Source: Thalassobaculum_A sp040219215
GTDB lineage: Bacteria; Pseudomonadota; Alphaproteobacteria; Thalassobaculales; Thalassobaculaceae
Assembly (NCBI RefSeq): GCF_040219215.1
Contig: NZ_JAVJSX010000044.1
Location: 305,988-369,987, forward strand
Length of the DNA stretch: 64,000 nt
Direction of reading: 5' to 3'
Positions 33,284 through 41,484 of this stretch are shown here, in pieces. Each line of letters begins with the position of its first letter. Position 1 is the stretch's first letter. The notes beneath the pieces are model-generated. The model worked only from the letters and a program-made list of their open reading frames with translations, had not been told where the DNA came from and made no database searches. Position numbers and translations under genes: made by a program.

Positions 33284-34756
33284 ATGAACACCAGTTCGAT
33301 GCACAGCGATCCGCAGGGGACATCCGAGTTGCCTGCGGGCGCACCGCGCGATCGAAGGACCTCCGTCAGCGAGGCCCAGATCTACGCCGAGCGTATACGG
33401 TTGCTGTACCAGTCTCCGGTCCCAGCGCTGGCGAATCTCGCAGTCGGCTCGCTGCTGGTCGTTGTTGCCTGGGGGCATGTTTCCGAAATCCTGCTGGTTG
33501 GCTGGCTGTTTGCGATGGCCGCAGTCACCGCGGTTCGGGTTGTCCTATGGAAGGCGTTCGCGGCGCGCCCGTTGACGACCGCTGATGCCGCGCTGTGGGA
33601 GCGCAGGATTGTCGTCAGTGTCACGGTTTCCGGTAGCCTTTGGCTTCTCAGCGGGCTTCCCATCGCTCTCGGACACCTTCCGGTCCACGTCGAGGGCATT
33701 GTGCCCGTCTCGGTCGCGGGCATGCTTGCCGGTGCGATCTTCGCGCTTACGCCAAGTGACAGGGCTTTTCGTCTGTATGCGATCATTGCGGCGCTTGGCC
33801 CGATCCTCGGCTTCCTGGCGGTCGGTGACCGGCTGCATGTCGCGGTTGCCGGGATGGGGTGCGTCTATCTCCTGGTCGTCCTGCTGTGGGGACGTGACGC
33901 AAGTCGAACGATCGAAAGCGCCATACGCCTTCGTCTCGAGAATCAGGCCCTGGTCCAGGACCTCGCGGCGGTCCGCGAGGGAGCGGAAATGGCCGAGCGC
34001 CTCAAGCGGGAGAGCTTCGCCAATCTTGGACACGAACTGCGGACCCCGTTGAATGCGATTATCGGCTTCGCGCAGTCCCTCGACGCTGAACTGTGGGGGC
34101 CGCTGGGCAGCCCGCGGTACCGGGACTATGCGAAAGCGATCGCCGACAGCGGCCAGCATCTCTATGTGCTGATCCAGGACATCCTGGACCTGTCGCGGCA
34201 CGACGCCGGCGTTCTCGAGCTGGACGAAACCACCGTCGACCTCGCGGCCGCGGTACAGACTTGCCGGAAGATGCTGTCCGGATCCGCCGCGGCCAACGGG
34301 GTTTCGCTGACCGCCAGGGTTCCGGACCAAGGTTTGTGGGTGACCGGCGACTCCACCAAGCTTCGGCAGATTGTGATCAACTTGGCAGCCAATGCCATTC
34401 GCTTTACCCCGGCCGGTGGGCGCGTCACGGTCGGCGCGTGCCGGCTGGATTCCGGCGAGACCGAGTTGCGGGTCGAAGACACCGGTATTGGCCTGAACCC
34501 GGAGGATATCCCGAGAGCATTGGAGCCGTTCGTGCAGGTGTCGCGCGACCAGGCTCGCGGGACGGGTGGGGCTGGCCTTGGATTGCCGTTGTCCCAGCGC
34601 CTCGCGGCGCTGCACGGCGGTGTCCTGGAAATTCACAGCCAGCGCGGAACCGGTACTGTCGTGCGCGTTGTGCTGCCGGCAGGGCGTGCTGCCGAGCAGC
34701 CCCGTCGCCCTTCTCCGAACGGCTCGGACCTCGGCACTCAAGCGCCCCGCAAATAG
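33284..34756 (+). CDS. Membrane sensor histidine kinase (orphan)
   Basis: 490 residues. Five or six N-terminal membrane helices (about residues 47-205) without a clear periplasmic sensor domain suggest sensing within the membrane. A short coiled coil leads to the HisKA domain, with phospho-acceptor His250 in ANLGHELRTPLNAI. The HATPase domain has the N box INLAANAIRFTP, G1 EDTGIGL and G2 GTGGAGLGLPLS. The layout resembles the PleC/DivJ type of alphaproteobacterial kinases, whose partner DivK is often unlinked; no response regulator gene is in this window. In-frame GTG 33275 and TTG 33281 precede the chosen ATG. The 3' end overlaps the convergent recG gene by 19 bases. Confidence 0.92.
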   Translation: MNTSSMHSDPQGTSELPAGAPRDRRTSVSEAQIYAERIRLLYQSPVPALANLAVGSLLVVVAWGHVSEILLVGWLFAMAAVTAVRVVLWKAFAARPLTTADAALWERRIVVSVTVSGSLWLLSGLPIALGHLPVHVEGIVPVSVAGMLAGAIFALTPSDRAFRLYAIIAALGPILGFLAVGDRLHVAVAGMGCVYLLVVLLWGRDASRTIESAIRLRLENQALVQDLAAVREGAEMAERLKRESFANLGHELRTPLNAIIGFAQSLDAELWGPLGSPRYRDYAKAIADSGQHLYVLIQDILDLSRHDAGVLELDETTVDLAAAVQTCRKMLSGSAAANGVSLTARVPDQGLWVTGDSTKLRQIVINLAANAIRFTPAGGRVTVGACRLDSGETELRVEDTGIGLNPEDIPRALEPFVQVSRDQARGTGGAGLGLPLSQRLAALHGGVLEIHSQRGTGTVVRVVLPAGRAAEQPRRPSPNGSDLGTQAPRK

Positions 34757-36819
34757 CGCACCGCCGCGTCCCGCTCGAACAGGTACAGCAACGTCCGGGC
34801 GGCTTTGCCGCGCGGACCTTCCAGTTCGGGATCCTGATTCAGCAGCAGGCGCGCGTCGTCACGGGCGACCGGAAACAGCGCCGCATGCGCAGCCGGGTCG
34901 GCCATGCGGAAGGTCGGAAGACCGCTCTGTCGAGTGCCCAGGACCTCGCCGGCGCCCCGCAACTTGAGATCCTCTTCGGCAATGAGGAAGCCGTCCTCGG
35001 TATCGCGCATCACGGCAAGGCGTGCGCGACCGGTCTCGGTCAACGGGTTGCCGTACAGCAACAGGCAGGTCGATGCCTTGTCGCCGCGTCCAATCCGGCC
35101 GCGCAACTGGTGAAGCTGTGCCAGCCCGAAGCGTTCGGCATGCTCGATCACCATGACCGTGGCTTCCGGTACGTCCACTCCGACCTCGATGACGGTCGTC
35201 GCGACCAACAGATCGACACCGCCGTTCTTGAACGCGTCCATCATCGCGTCCTTCTCCGGCCCCTTCATCCGGCCATGCAGTACGCCGACCCGGTCGCCGA
35301 ACCGGCGCCGCAGCGTGGAAGCGCGTTCCTCGGCAGCGGCGACGTCAAGCTTCTCGGATTCTTCGACCAGCGGACAGACCCAGTAGACCTTGGCACCCTG
35401 GTCCAGCTTCCGGGCGACTCCGTCGACCACCTCGCCCAGTCGGTCCAGCGCAACGGTCCGGGTATCGATCGGCTGGCGGCCGGGCGGCTTTTCGGTCAGC
35501 CGTGAAACGTCCAGATCACCATAGGCGGTCATCAGCAGGGTTCGCGGAATCGGTGTCGCGGTCATGACCAGGGTGTCGACCGCCTGTCCCTTTCCACCCA
35601 GGCTCATGCGTTGGTGCACGCCGAACCGGTGCTGTTCATCGATGACCGCAACCGCGAGGTCCCGGAACTCGACGCCTTCCTGGAACAACGCGTGGGTGCC
35701 CACGACGATCTTCGCGCTGCCTTCAGCCATTCGTCCGACGATCGCGGAGCGCGCCTTGCCCTTGTCGCGACCGGTGAGAATCTCGACGCGGAGGCCGGCC
35801 TGACGTGCCAGCGGTTCGATCGTCGCGAAGTGCTGGCGGGCCAGGATCTCGGTCGGCGCCATCAGCGCAGCCTGGGCGCCGCACTCCACCGCATTCAGCA
35901 TGGCCAGCAGTGCGACCAGAGTCTTGCCGCTGCCGACGTCGCCCTGCAGCAGCCGAAGCATTCGAGTATCGGCCGCCATGTCGGCCTGGATTTCGGCAAG
36001 TGCCATGCTCTGTGCGCTGGTCAGGCTGAAGGGCAGGGCCTTGATCACCGCTTCGCGCAGGTTGCCGTCACCACGTACCGACCGGCCTTTCTGCCGTTTC
36101 ATGCGGGCCCGGACCAGCGCCAGCGCCAACTGGTTCGACAGGATCTCGTCATAGGCCAGCCGCATGCGCGCTGGCGCGTCGGGCTCCAGGTCCCGCGGAT
36201 CTTCGGGGGCGTGTGCCCGACGCACCGCGGCGTCCCAGCGGGGCCAGGCTCGCTGTGCCAGCAACGACGGGCTCATCCATTCGTCGAGAGACGGAATCCG
36301 CTCCAGCGCCCCCTCGACCGCCCGCCGCAAGGTCCGCATCGGCAGTCCTTCGGTGGTCGGATAGGAGGGCTCGACGATCCTGATCTCGGCCGCCTCTTCC
36401 TCCGGCACGACATGTTCCGGATGAGCCATCTGCGCGCGGCCCTGAAACCGCTCGAGCCGGCCGCTGACCACGCGTACTTCGCCGACCGGCAGCAGCTTCT
36501 CCAGCCAGTCGCCCTTGGCATGGAAATAGACCAGGTCGATGTCGGCGCGGCCGTCAGTGCACACCACCCGATATGGCCCGCGCCGCCCGGGTGGCGGCTG
36601 GTGGCGCATGACCGTCAGGGTCAGGGTGGCGACGCGACCTTCAGGCGCTTCGGGGATCGGGGGAGCCGGGCGACGGTCCACCACCCCTGACGGCAGGTGC
36701 CACAGCAGGTCGACGATCTGCGGGCCCGCGGCTTTCTCGATCAGTTTTGCATAGCGTGGCCCGACGCCCTTGATGCGGCCGACTTCGGCAAACAGCGGGA
36801 ACAGGAGCTCTGGGCGCAC
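34738..36819 (-). CDS. recG: ATP-dependent DNA helicase RecG
   Basis: 693 residues, normal length. RecG drives fork reversal and branch migration at stalled forks. The N-terminal wedge (OB) domain spans about residues 60-160. The helicase core has Walker A LQGDVGSGKTLVAL, the DExH motif VIDEQHRFG and motif VI ERFGLAQLHQLRGRIGRG, followed by the C-terminal GTRQSGLPTFRMAD, typical of RecG. GTG 36819 gives the expected start MRPELLFPLF; TTG 36825 is an alternative. It is divergent from sdhE, in the recG-sdhE-mfd order common in alphaproteobacteria. Its 3' end overlaps the kinase gene on the other strand. Confidence 0.96.
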   Translation of the reverse strand: MRPELLFPLFAEVGRIKGVGPRYAKLIEKAAGPQIVDLLWHLPSGVVDRRPAPPIPEAPEGRVATLTLTVMRHQPPPGRRGPYRVVCTDGRADIDLVYFHAKGDWLEKLLPVGEVRVVSGRLERFQGRAQMAHPEHVVPEEEAAEIRIVEPSYPTTEGLPMRTLRRAVEGALERIPSLDEWMSPSLLAQRAWPRWDAAVRRAHAPEDPRDLEPDAPARMRLAYDEILSNQLALALVRARMKRQKGRSVRGDGNLREAVIKALPFSLTSAQSMALAEIQADMAADTRMLRLLQGDVGSGKTLVALLAMLNAVECGAQAALMAPTEILARQHFATIEPLARQAGLRVEILTGRDKGKARSAIVGRMAEGSAKIVVGTHALFQEGVEFRDLAVAVIDEQHRFGVHQRMSLGGKGQAVDTLVMTATPIPRTLLMTAYGDLDVSRLTEKPPGRQPIDTRTVALDRLGEVVDGVARKLDQGAKVYWVCPLVEESEKLDVAAAEERASTLRRRFGDRVGVLHGRMKGPEKDAMMDAFKNGGVDLLVATTVIEVGVDVPEATVMVIEHAERFGLAQLHQLRGRIGRGDKASTCLLLYGNPLTETGRARLAVMRDTEDGFLIAEEDLKLRGAGEVLGTRQSGLPTFRMADPAAHAALFPVARDDARLLLNQDPELEGPRGKAARTLLYLFERDAAVRYLRGA

Positions 36820-36925
36820 GGTCAATCGGATCCGGATGAGGCTGCGGCGTCGCGTCGGACCCTGGCGGTGGCCCGGCCCACGCTTTATATCCTATGGCCC
36901 AGCCGGTCGAGAAAGAGGAGACGGC

Positions 36926-37192
36926 ATGACCGACGTGCGCGACGCGCGGCGTAAGCGCCTCTACTACCGCAGTACCTACACCGGGACCAAGGAGACCGAC
37001 GTGCTGCTGGGCGGGTTTGCGGCCCGGCACTTGGCGGAACTCGATGATCAACAGCTTGCTGATTATGAAAAGCTGCTCGAAATCGATGATCCACGGCTCT
37101 ACAAGTGGGCCACCTCCCAAGAGACGCCGCCACCGGAGTATGACACCTCGGTGCTGCGCCTGATCCAAGCCTTCGAACTTGTAACCGATTGA
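36926..37192 (+). CDS. sdhE: FAD assembly factor SdhE (DUF339 family)
   Basis: 88 residues, one helical domain. SdhE helps attach FAD covalently to the flavoprotein subunit of succinate dehydrogenase and fumarate reductase. Conserved features are RKRLYYRS at the N-terminus, LLGGFAARHLAELDDQQL and the C-terminal DDPRLYKWATSQETPP. The usual RGxxE motif reads TGTKE (residues 19-23), so Gly and Glu are kept but Arg is Thr. GAGGAG at 36915-36920 supports the ATG. It lies between recG and mfd; mfd starts 25 bases later. Confidence 0.93.
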   Translation: MTDVRDARRKRLYYRSTYTGTKETDVLLGGFAARHLAELDDQQLADYEKLLEIDDPRLYKWATSQETPPPEYDTSVLRLIQAFELVTD

Positions 37193-37217
37193 AGCCATCT
37201 CCGAGACCGGCACGACC

Positions 37218-40200
37218 ATGGACCTGACGTCATTTCCCGTGGCCGTCGGCCGCGTAACCCTTGCTTCCGCGCCGGAAGGCCTCGACGCATTCATCGTGGC
37301 GCGGCTGGCAACCGAGCGCGGGCGGGTGCTGCACGTGGCGCGCGACGATGCCCGCCTTGCGGCCCTGGTCCGGGCCATTGCCTTTGTCGACCCCGCGTTG
37401 CGGGTTCTGACGCTGCCGGCGTGGGACTGTCTGCCTTACGACCGGGTGTCGCCGAACGGCGAGATTGTAAGCCGACGTGTCGAAACGCTCGCGGAGCTGG
37501 CGTCGAGCGCCGCCGGACCGACGCCACTCGTGGTTCTGACGACCGTCAACGCGGTCCTGCAACGCCTTCCGCCTCGGCAATTCTTTGACGGGGCGTCGCT
37601 GACACTGAAGGTCGGCGACGAGATGCCGCTCGAATCACTGCTGACGATGTTCGGCCGCAGCGGCTACGGCCGGACCGATACGGTGCGCGAACCAGGCGAG
37701 TTCGCTGTACGCGGCGGCATCATCGACGTCTTTCCGACCGGAATGGATGAGCCGGTTCGCCTGGATTTCTTCGGCGACGAACTGGAAGGAGTGCGCACCT
37801 TCGACGCGATGTCGCAGCGCACCTCCGGTACGCTGGATCGCGTGGTGTTCCGGCCCGTCGGTGAAACCCTCCTGGACGACGAGGCGATTCAGCGCTTTCG
37901 CTCCGGTTATCGCGCCCAGTTCGGTGCCGAGATCGCCGCCGACCCGGTGTACGAAGCGGTCTCGGCCGGTCGGCGTCACGGTGGGATGGAGCACTGGCTG
38001 CCACTGTTCCATGAGCGGATGGAAACGGCGCTCGACTATCTGGGCGATGCTTGCGTCGTCCTGGACCATCAGGTCGACGAGGTCGCCAACGCACGCTTCG
38101 AGCAGATCGCGGAGTACCATGACGCGCGCCGGCAGATGGTCCGGACCGGCGGTGCGGAGTCGGGCGGCATCTATCGTCCGCTACCCACCGATTCCCTGTA
38201 TCTGACTGGTGACGAATGGCGGGCGATCCTGGCCGACCGTCCGGTCGGCTCCCTGACACCGTTCGCTGCCCCGCCGGGTGATGCCGTCCTGGATTTCCAG
38301 GCGACCGGCGGAATCGATCTGGTCGAAGCGCGTACCCAGGGTGGTTCGGCGGTCTACGACGCTGCGCTCGATGCCATTGCGCAGGAGGTGGCGGTCGGCC
38401 ATCGCGTGATTGTTGCAGGGTACACCGAGGGTTCGCGCGATCGGCTGACCAGCCTGCTGCGCGACCATGGCTTGGACCGGATCGAGCCCGTTGACAGCCT
38501 TGCCGAGGTTCACGCGTTGCCCGCGGGCACGGTGGCCGCCACCATCCTGCCGCTGGAGCGCGGCTGGCGCCACGATGGTCTGACCCTGATCGCCGAGCCG
38601 GACATTGTCGGCGAGCGCATGGTCCGTCCGTCGCGTCGACGCCGGCGGCGCGGCGAAGAGTTCCTGCAGGAAGTGGCGGCGCTGGAGGCCGGCGACTACG
38701 TCGTCCACGCCGAACATGGCATCGGCCAGTACATCGGCCTCGACACGCTCGAGATCGGCGGTGCGCCTCACGATTGCCTGAGGCTGGTCTATGCCGGTGG
38801 CGACAAGCTGTTCGTGCCGGTCGAGAACATCGACGTGCTGTCGCGCTACGGCTCCGAGGAAAGCAATGCCCAACTCGATCGCCTGGGCGGTGCTGCCTGG
38901 CAGGCCCGCAAGGCGCGGGTCAAGAAACGGCTGCGCGACATGGCGGAGGGCCTGATCGCGATCGCCGCCGAGCGTGAAGTGCGTCGCACCCAACCGCTGA
39001 ACCCGCCCGCTGGGGTCTACGACGAGTTCTGCGCCCGGTTCCCCTACACCGAGACCGAGGATCAACTCCGGGCGATCGACGATGTGATGAGCGATCTCGG
39101 CTCCGGCAAGCCGATGGACCGCCTGGTGTGCGGCGATGTCGGCTTCGGCAAGACCGAGGTGGCGCTGCGCGCGGCTCTGGTGGCCGTGATGCAGGGCTAT
39201 CAGGTCGCCGTCGTTGTCCCGACCACGCTGTTGTGCCGCCAGCATTTCAGAGGGTTCCGCGATCGTTTCCAGGGACTTCCGATCCGGGTCGAGCAACTGT
39301 CCCGGCTGGTGACGCCCAAGGATGCCAATGAGGTGCGCAAGGGGATCGCGTCGGGCGACGTGAACCTGGTGGTGGGAACCCACGCGGTGCTGTCGAAGCA
39401 GGTGTCGTTCAGCAACCTGGGCCTGGTGGTGGTCGATGAGGAACAGCACTTCGGCGTCGCGCAGAAGGAGCGCCTCAAGGATCTGCGCAAGGAAGTCCAC
39501 GTCCTGACCATGACCGCCACGCCGATTCCACGCACTTTGCAGATGGCGTTGTCCGGGGTTCGCGAGCTTAGCCTGATTGCCACGCCGCCGGTCGACCGGC
39601 TGGCGGTGCGGACCTTCGTCATGCCCTATGACGGCGTGATCATCCGGGAGGCGATCCTGCGCGAGCGGTATCGTGGCGGGAAGACGTTCTATGTCTGTCC
39701 ACGGGTCGAAGATCTGGTGCGGGTACACGACCGGCTGACGAAGCTGGTGCCGGAGGTCCAGATCGGCGTCGCGCACGGGCGCATGGCGCCGACCGAGCTC
39801 GAGGACGTCATGACGGCATTCACCGATGGCGGCTTCGACGTGCTCCTGTCGACCAACATCGTGGAGTCCGGGCTCGATATCCCTTCGGCGAATACCATCG
39901 TGATTCACCGCGCCGACATGTTCGGTCTGGCTCAGCTCTATCAGTTGCGCGGCCGGGTCGGACGGTCGAAAACCCGGGCCTACGGGTACTTGACCACCCA
40001 TCCCAGCAAGGTGCTGAGCCCGGTTGCCAAGCGGCGCCTGGAGGTCATGCAGACCCTGGACAATCTCGGTGCCGGTTTCTCACTGGCCAGCCACGACATG
40101 GACATCCGCGGCGCCGGCAACCTGCTCGGCGAGGAGCAGTCGGGCCACGTCAAGGAAGTCGGCATCGAGCTGTACCAGGAACTGCTGCGCGAGGCTGTCG

Positions 40201-40691
40201 AGGCCGCGAAGTCCGGCGAGGGGATCGACGTCGAGGCTGCCGACTGGGTGCCGCAGATCGCGATCGGCATGCCGGTGATGATCCCCGATACCTATGTGTC
40301 CGACCTGTCGGTCCGCATGAGTCTGTACCGCCGAATCGTCACCTTGTCGGACGAAGGCGAGATCGATGCGTTTGCCGCCGAGCTTGTTGATCGGTTCGGC
40401 ACCCTGCCGAGCGAGGTTGAGAACCTGCTGAAGATCGTGGCGATCAAGCGGCTATGCCGGGCTGCGGGTGTAGAGAAGGTCGATGCCGGGCCCAAGGGTG
40501 CAATCCTGGCATTCCGCAACAACGACTTCCGCAATCCGGCGGGGCTGGTGTCGTTCATGCAGAAGCAGGCGGGCACCGTGCAGCTTCGACCGGATCACAA
40601 GCTGGTCTATCGCCGCCCGTGGACCAAGCCGGAACAACGGGTGATCGGGTTGACCCGGTTGATGCAGGAACTGGCGGTGATTGCCGCCTGA
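37218..40691 (+). CDS. mfd: Transcription-repair coupling factor Mfd
   Basis: 1157 residues, normal. Mfd removes RNA polymerase stalled at DNA lesions and recruits UvrA. The N-terminal UvrB-like module (1-350) begins with LTLPAWDCLPYDRVSPNGEI; the polymerase-interaction domain has GDYVVHAEHGIGQYIGLDTL near residue 495; the RecG-like translocase has Walker A GDVGFGKTEVALRAA and VVVDEEQHFGVAQ, and the TRG motif region carries ASHDMDIRGAGNLLGEEQSG. The C-terminal D7 domain closes the protein. It follows sdhE directly. UvrA, its partner, is also in this window. The stop codon lies inside an inverted repeat shared with the convergent gene. Confidence 0.97.
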   Translation: MDLTSFPVAVGRVTLASAPEGLDAFIVARLATERGRVLHVARDDARLAALVRAIAFVDPALRVLTLPAWDCLPYDRVSPNGEIVSRRVETLAELASSAAGPTPLVVLTTVNAVLQRLPPRQFFDGASLTLKVGDEMPLESLLTMFGRSGYGRTDTVREPGEFAVRGGIIDVFPTGMDEPVRLDFFGDELEGVRTFDAMSQRTSGTLDRVVFRPVGETLLDDEAIQRFRSGYRAQFGAEIAADPVYEAVSAGRRHGGMEHWLPLFHERMETALDYLGDACVVLDHQVDEVANARFEQIAEYHDARRQMVRTGGAESGGIYRPLPTDSLYLTGDEWRAILADRPVGSLTPFAAPPGDAVLDFQATGGIDLVEARTQGGSAVYDAALDAIAQEVAVGHRVIVAGYTEGSRDRLTSLLRDHGLDRIEPVDSLAEVHALPAGTVAATILPLERGWRHDGLTLIAEPDIVGERMVRPSRRRRRRGEEFLQEVAALEAGDYVVHAEHGIGQYIGLDTLEIGGAPHDCLRLVYAGGDKLFVPVENIDVLSRYGSEESNAQLDRLGGAAWQARKARVKKRLRDMAEGLIAIAAEREVRRTQPLNPPAGVYDEFCARFPYTETEDQLRAIDDVMSDLGSGKPMDRLVCGDVGFGKTEVALRAALVAVMQGYQVAVVVPTTLLCRQHFRGFRDRFQGLPIRVEQLSRLVTPKDANEVRKGIASGDVNLVVGTHAVLSKQVSFSNLGLVVVDEEQHFGVAQKERLKDLRKEVHVLTMTATPIPRTLQMALSGVRELSLIATPPVDRLAVRTFVMPYDGVIIREAILRERYRGGKTFYVCPRVEDLVRVHDRLTKLVPEVQIGVAHGRMAPTELEDVMTAFTDGGFDVLLSTNIVESGLDIPSANTIVIHRADMFGLAQLYQLRGRVGRSKTRAYGYLTTHPSKVLSPVAKRRLEVMQTLDNLGAGFSLASHDMDIRGAGNLLGEEQSGHVKEVGIELYQELLREAVEAAKSGEGIDVEAADWVPQIAIGMPVMIPDTYVSDLSVRMSLYRRIVTLSDEGEIDAFAAELVDRFGTLPSEVENLLKIVAIKRLCRAAGVEKVDAGPKGAILAFRNNDFRNPAGLVSFMQKQAGTVQLRPDHKLVYRRPWTKPEQRVIGLTRLMQELAVIAA

Positions 40692-40713
40692 CGGCAGCGT
40701 CGTTCGTCAGGCG
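40685..40713. terminator. Bidirectional hairpin at the mfd and frnE-like 3' ends
   Basis: A perfect 9-bp inverted repeat, CGCCTGACG (40685-40693) and CGTCAGGCG (40705-40713), has an 11-base loop. Each arm contains the stop codon of one of the two convergent genes. There is no T-tract, so it may act as a transcript end protector or a weak bidirectional terminator. Confidence 0.5.
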
Positions 40714-41366
40714 TGGTTGGCCGCGGCCGGCCGGTTCGCCGCCTCGCTGCGCGCCAGTTCGAACAGCGGGAAGAACGCCTCCGGCTCCTGCGCGCCGGCA
40801 AGGGCGTAGTGCCGGTCGAAGATGAAGCACGGCACGCCGTTGATCCCGCTTTCGTATGCGAATCGGGTCTCGGCCAGCACATCGGTCAGGCCGTCGCTGG
40901 TTTCGAGGAACGCTGCTACCTCGCCGCGAGACAGGCCGATCGCCTCCGCGATGTCGGCCAACCGATCAATGTCGCCCAGATCAACGCCTTCGGTGAAGTA
41001 GGCAGTAAACATCCGTTCGACCAGCGGATCGCCGTGCCCGCGCTCGCTGGCCCAGCGGATCAGGCGGTGGGCGCGGACGGTGTTGGGCGTCTGCTTGATC
41101 AGGTCGAAGCGGAAGTCGATGCCCTCGCGCTCGCCGTTCTGGCGGATCGTTTCGTAGATCTGGCCGGCTCGTTCGGAGCCACCGAACTTGGCTTCCAGGT
41201 ACAAGTGCCGGGCCATTCCCTGGATCGGCATGTCGGGGTTGAGCTGGAAGGCTCGCCAGCAGATCTCAAGATCGTCCTGCGGCCGCTCGCGCAGCGCACG
41301 CTCCAGCCGGCGCTTGCCGATGAAGCACCACGGACAGATGACGTCGGAGAAAATATCAATACGCAT
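40707..41366 (-). CDS. DsbA family oxidoreductase, FrnE type
   Basis: 219 residues. The thioredoxin fold begins MRIDIFSDVICPWC with redox pair Cys11-Cys14 (CPWC), followed by FIGKRRLERAL; the insertion of helices and the late cis-Pro segment GINGVPCFIFDRHYALAGAQ match the FrnE branch. There is no signal peptide, so it is cytoplasmic, unlike classic DsbA. FrnE proteins have disulfide isomerase or chaperone-like activity under oxidative stress in some bacteria. A further Cys near residue 185 (VPCFIF) is present. It is divergent from an acyl-CoA synthetase and convergent with mfd. Confidence 0.9.
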   Translation of the reverse strand: MRIDIFSDVICPWCFIGKRRLERALRERPQDDLEICWRAFQLNPDMPIQGMARHLYLEAKFGGSERAGQIYETIRQNGEREGIDFRFDLIKQTPNTVRAHRLIRWASERGHGDPLVERMFTAYFTEGVDLGDIDRLADIAEAIGLSRGEVAAFLETSDGLTDVLAETRFAYESGINGVPCFIFDRHYALAGAQEPEAFFPLFELARSEAANRPAAANHA

Positions 41367-41484
41367 CGCACAGACCGTAGCGCGGACACGCCCCATAGCT
41401 CAACCCAGTCCCGCTTGACGATCGCGCGAGGGCGAGAAACCCTAGGCTGCGTCGCTCTGCGCCGACTCATTGGAAGCATCGCCC

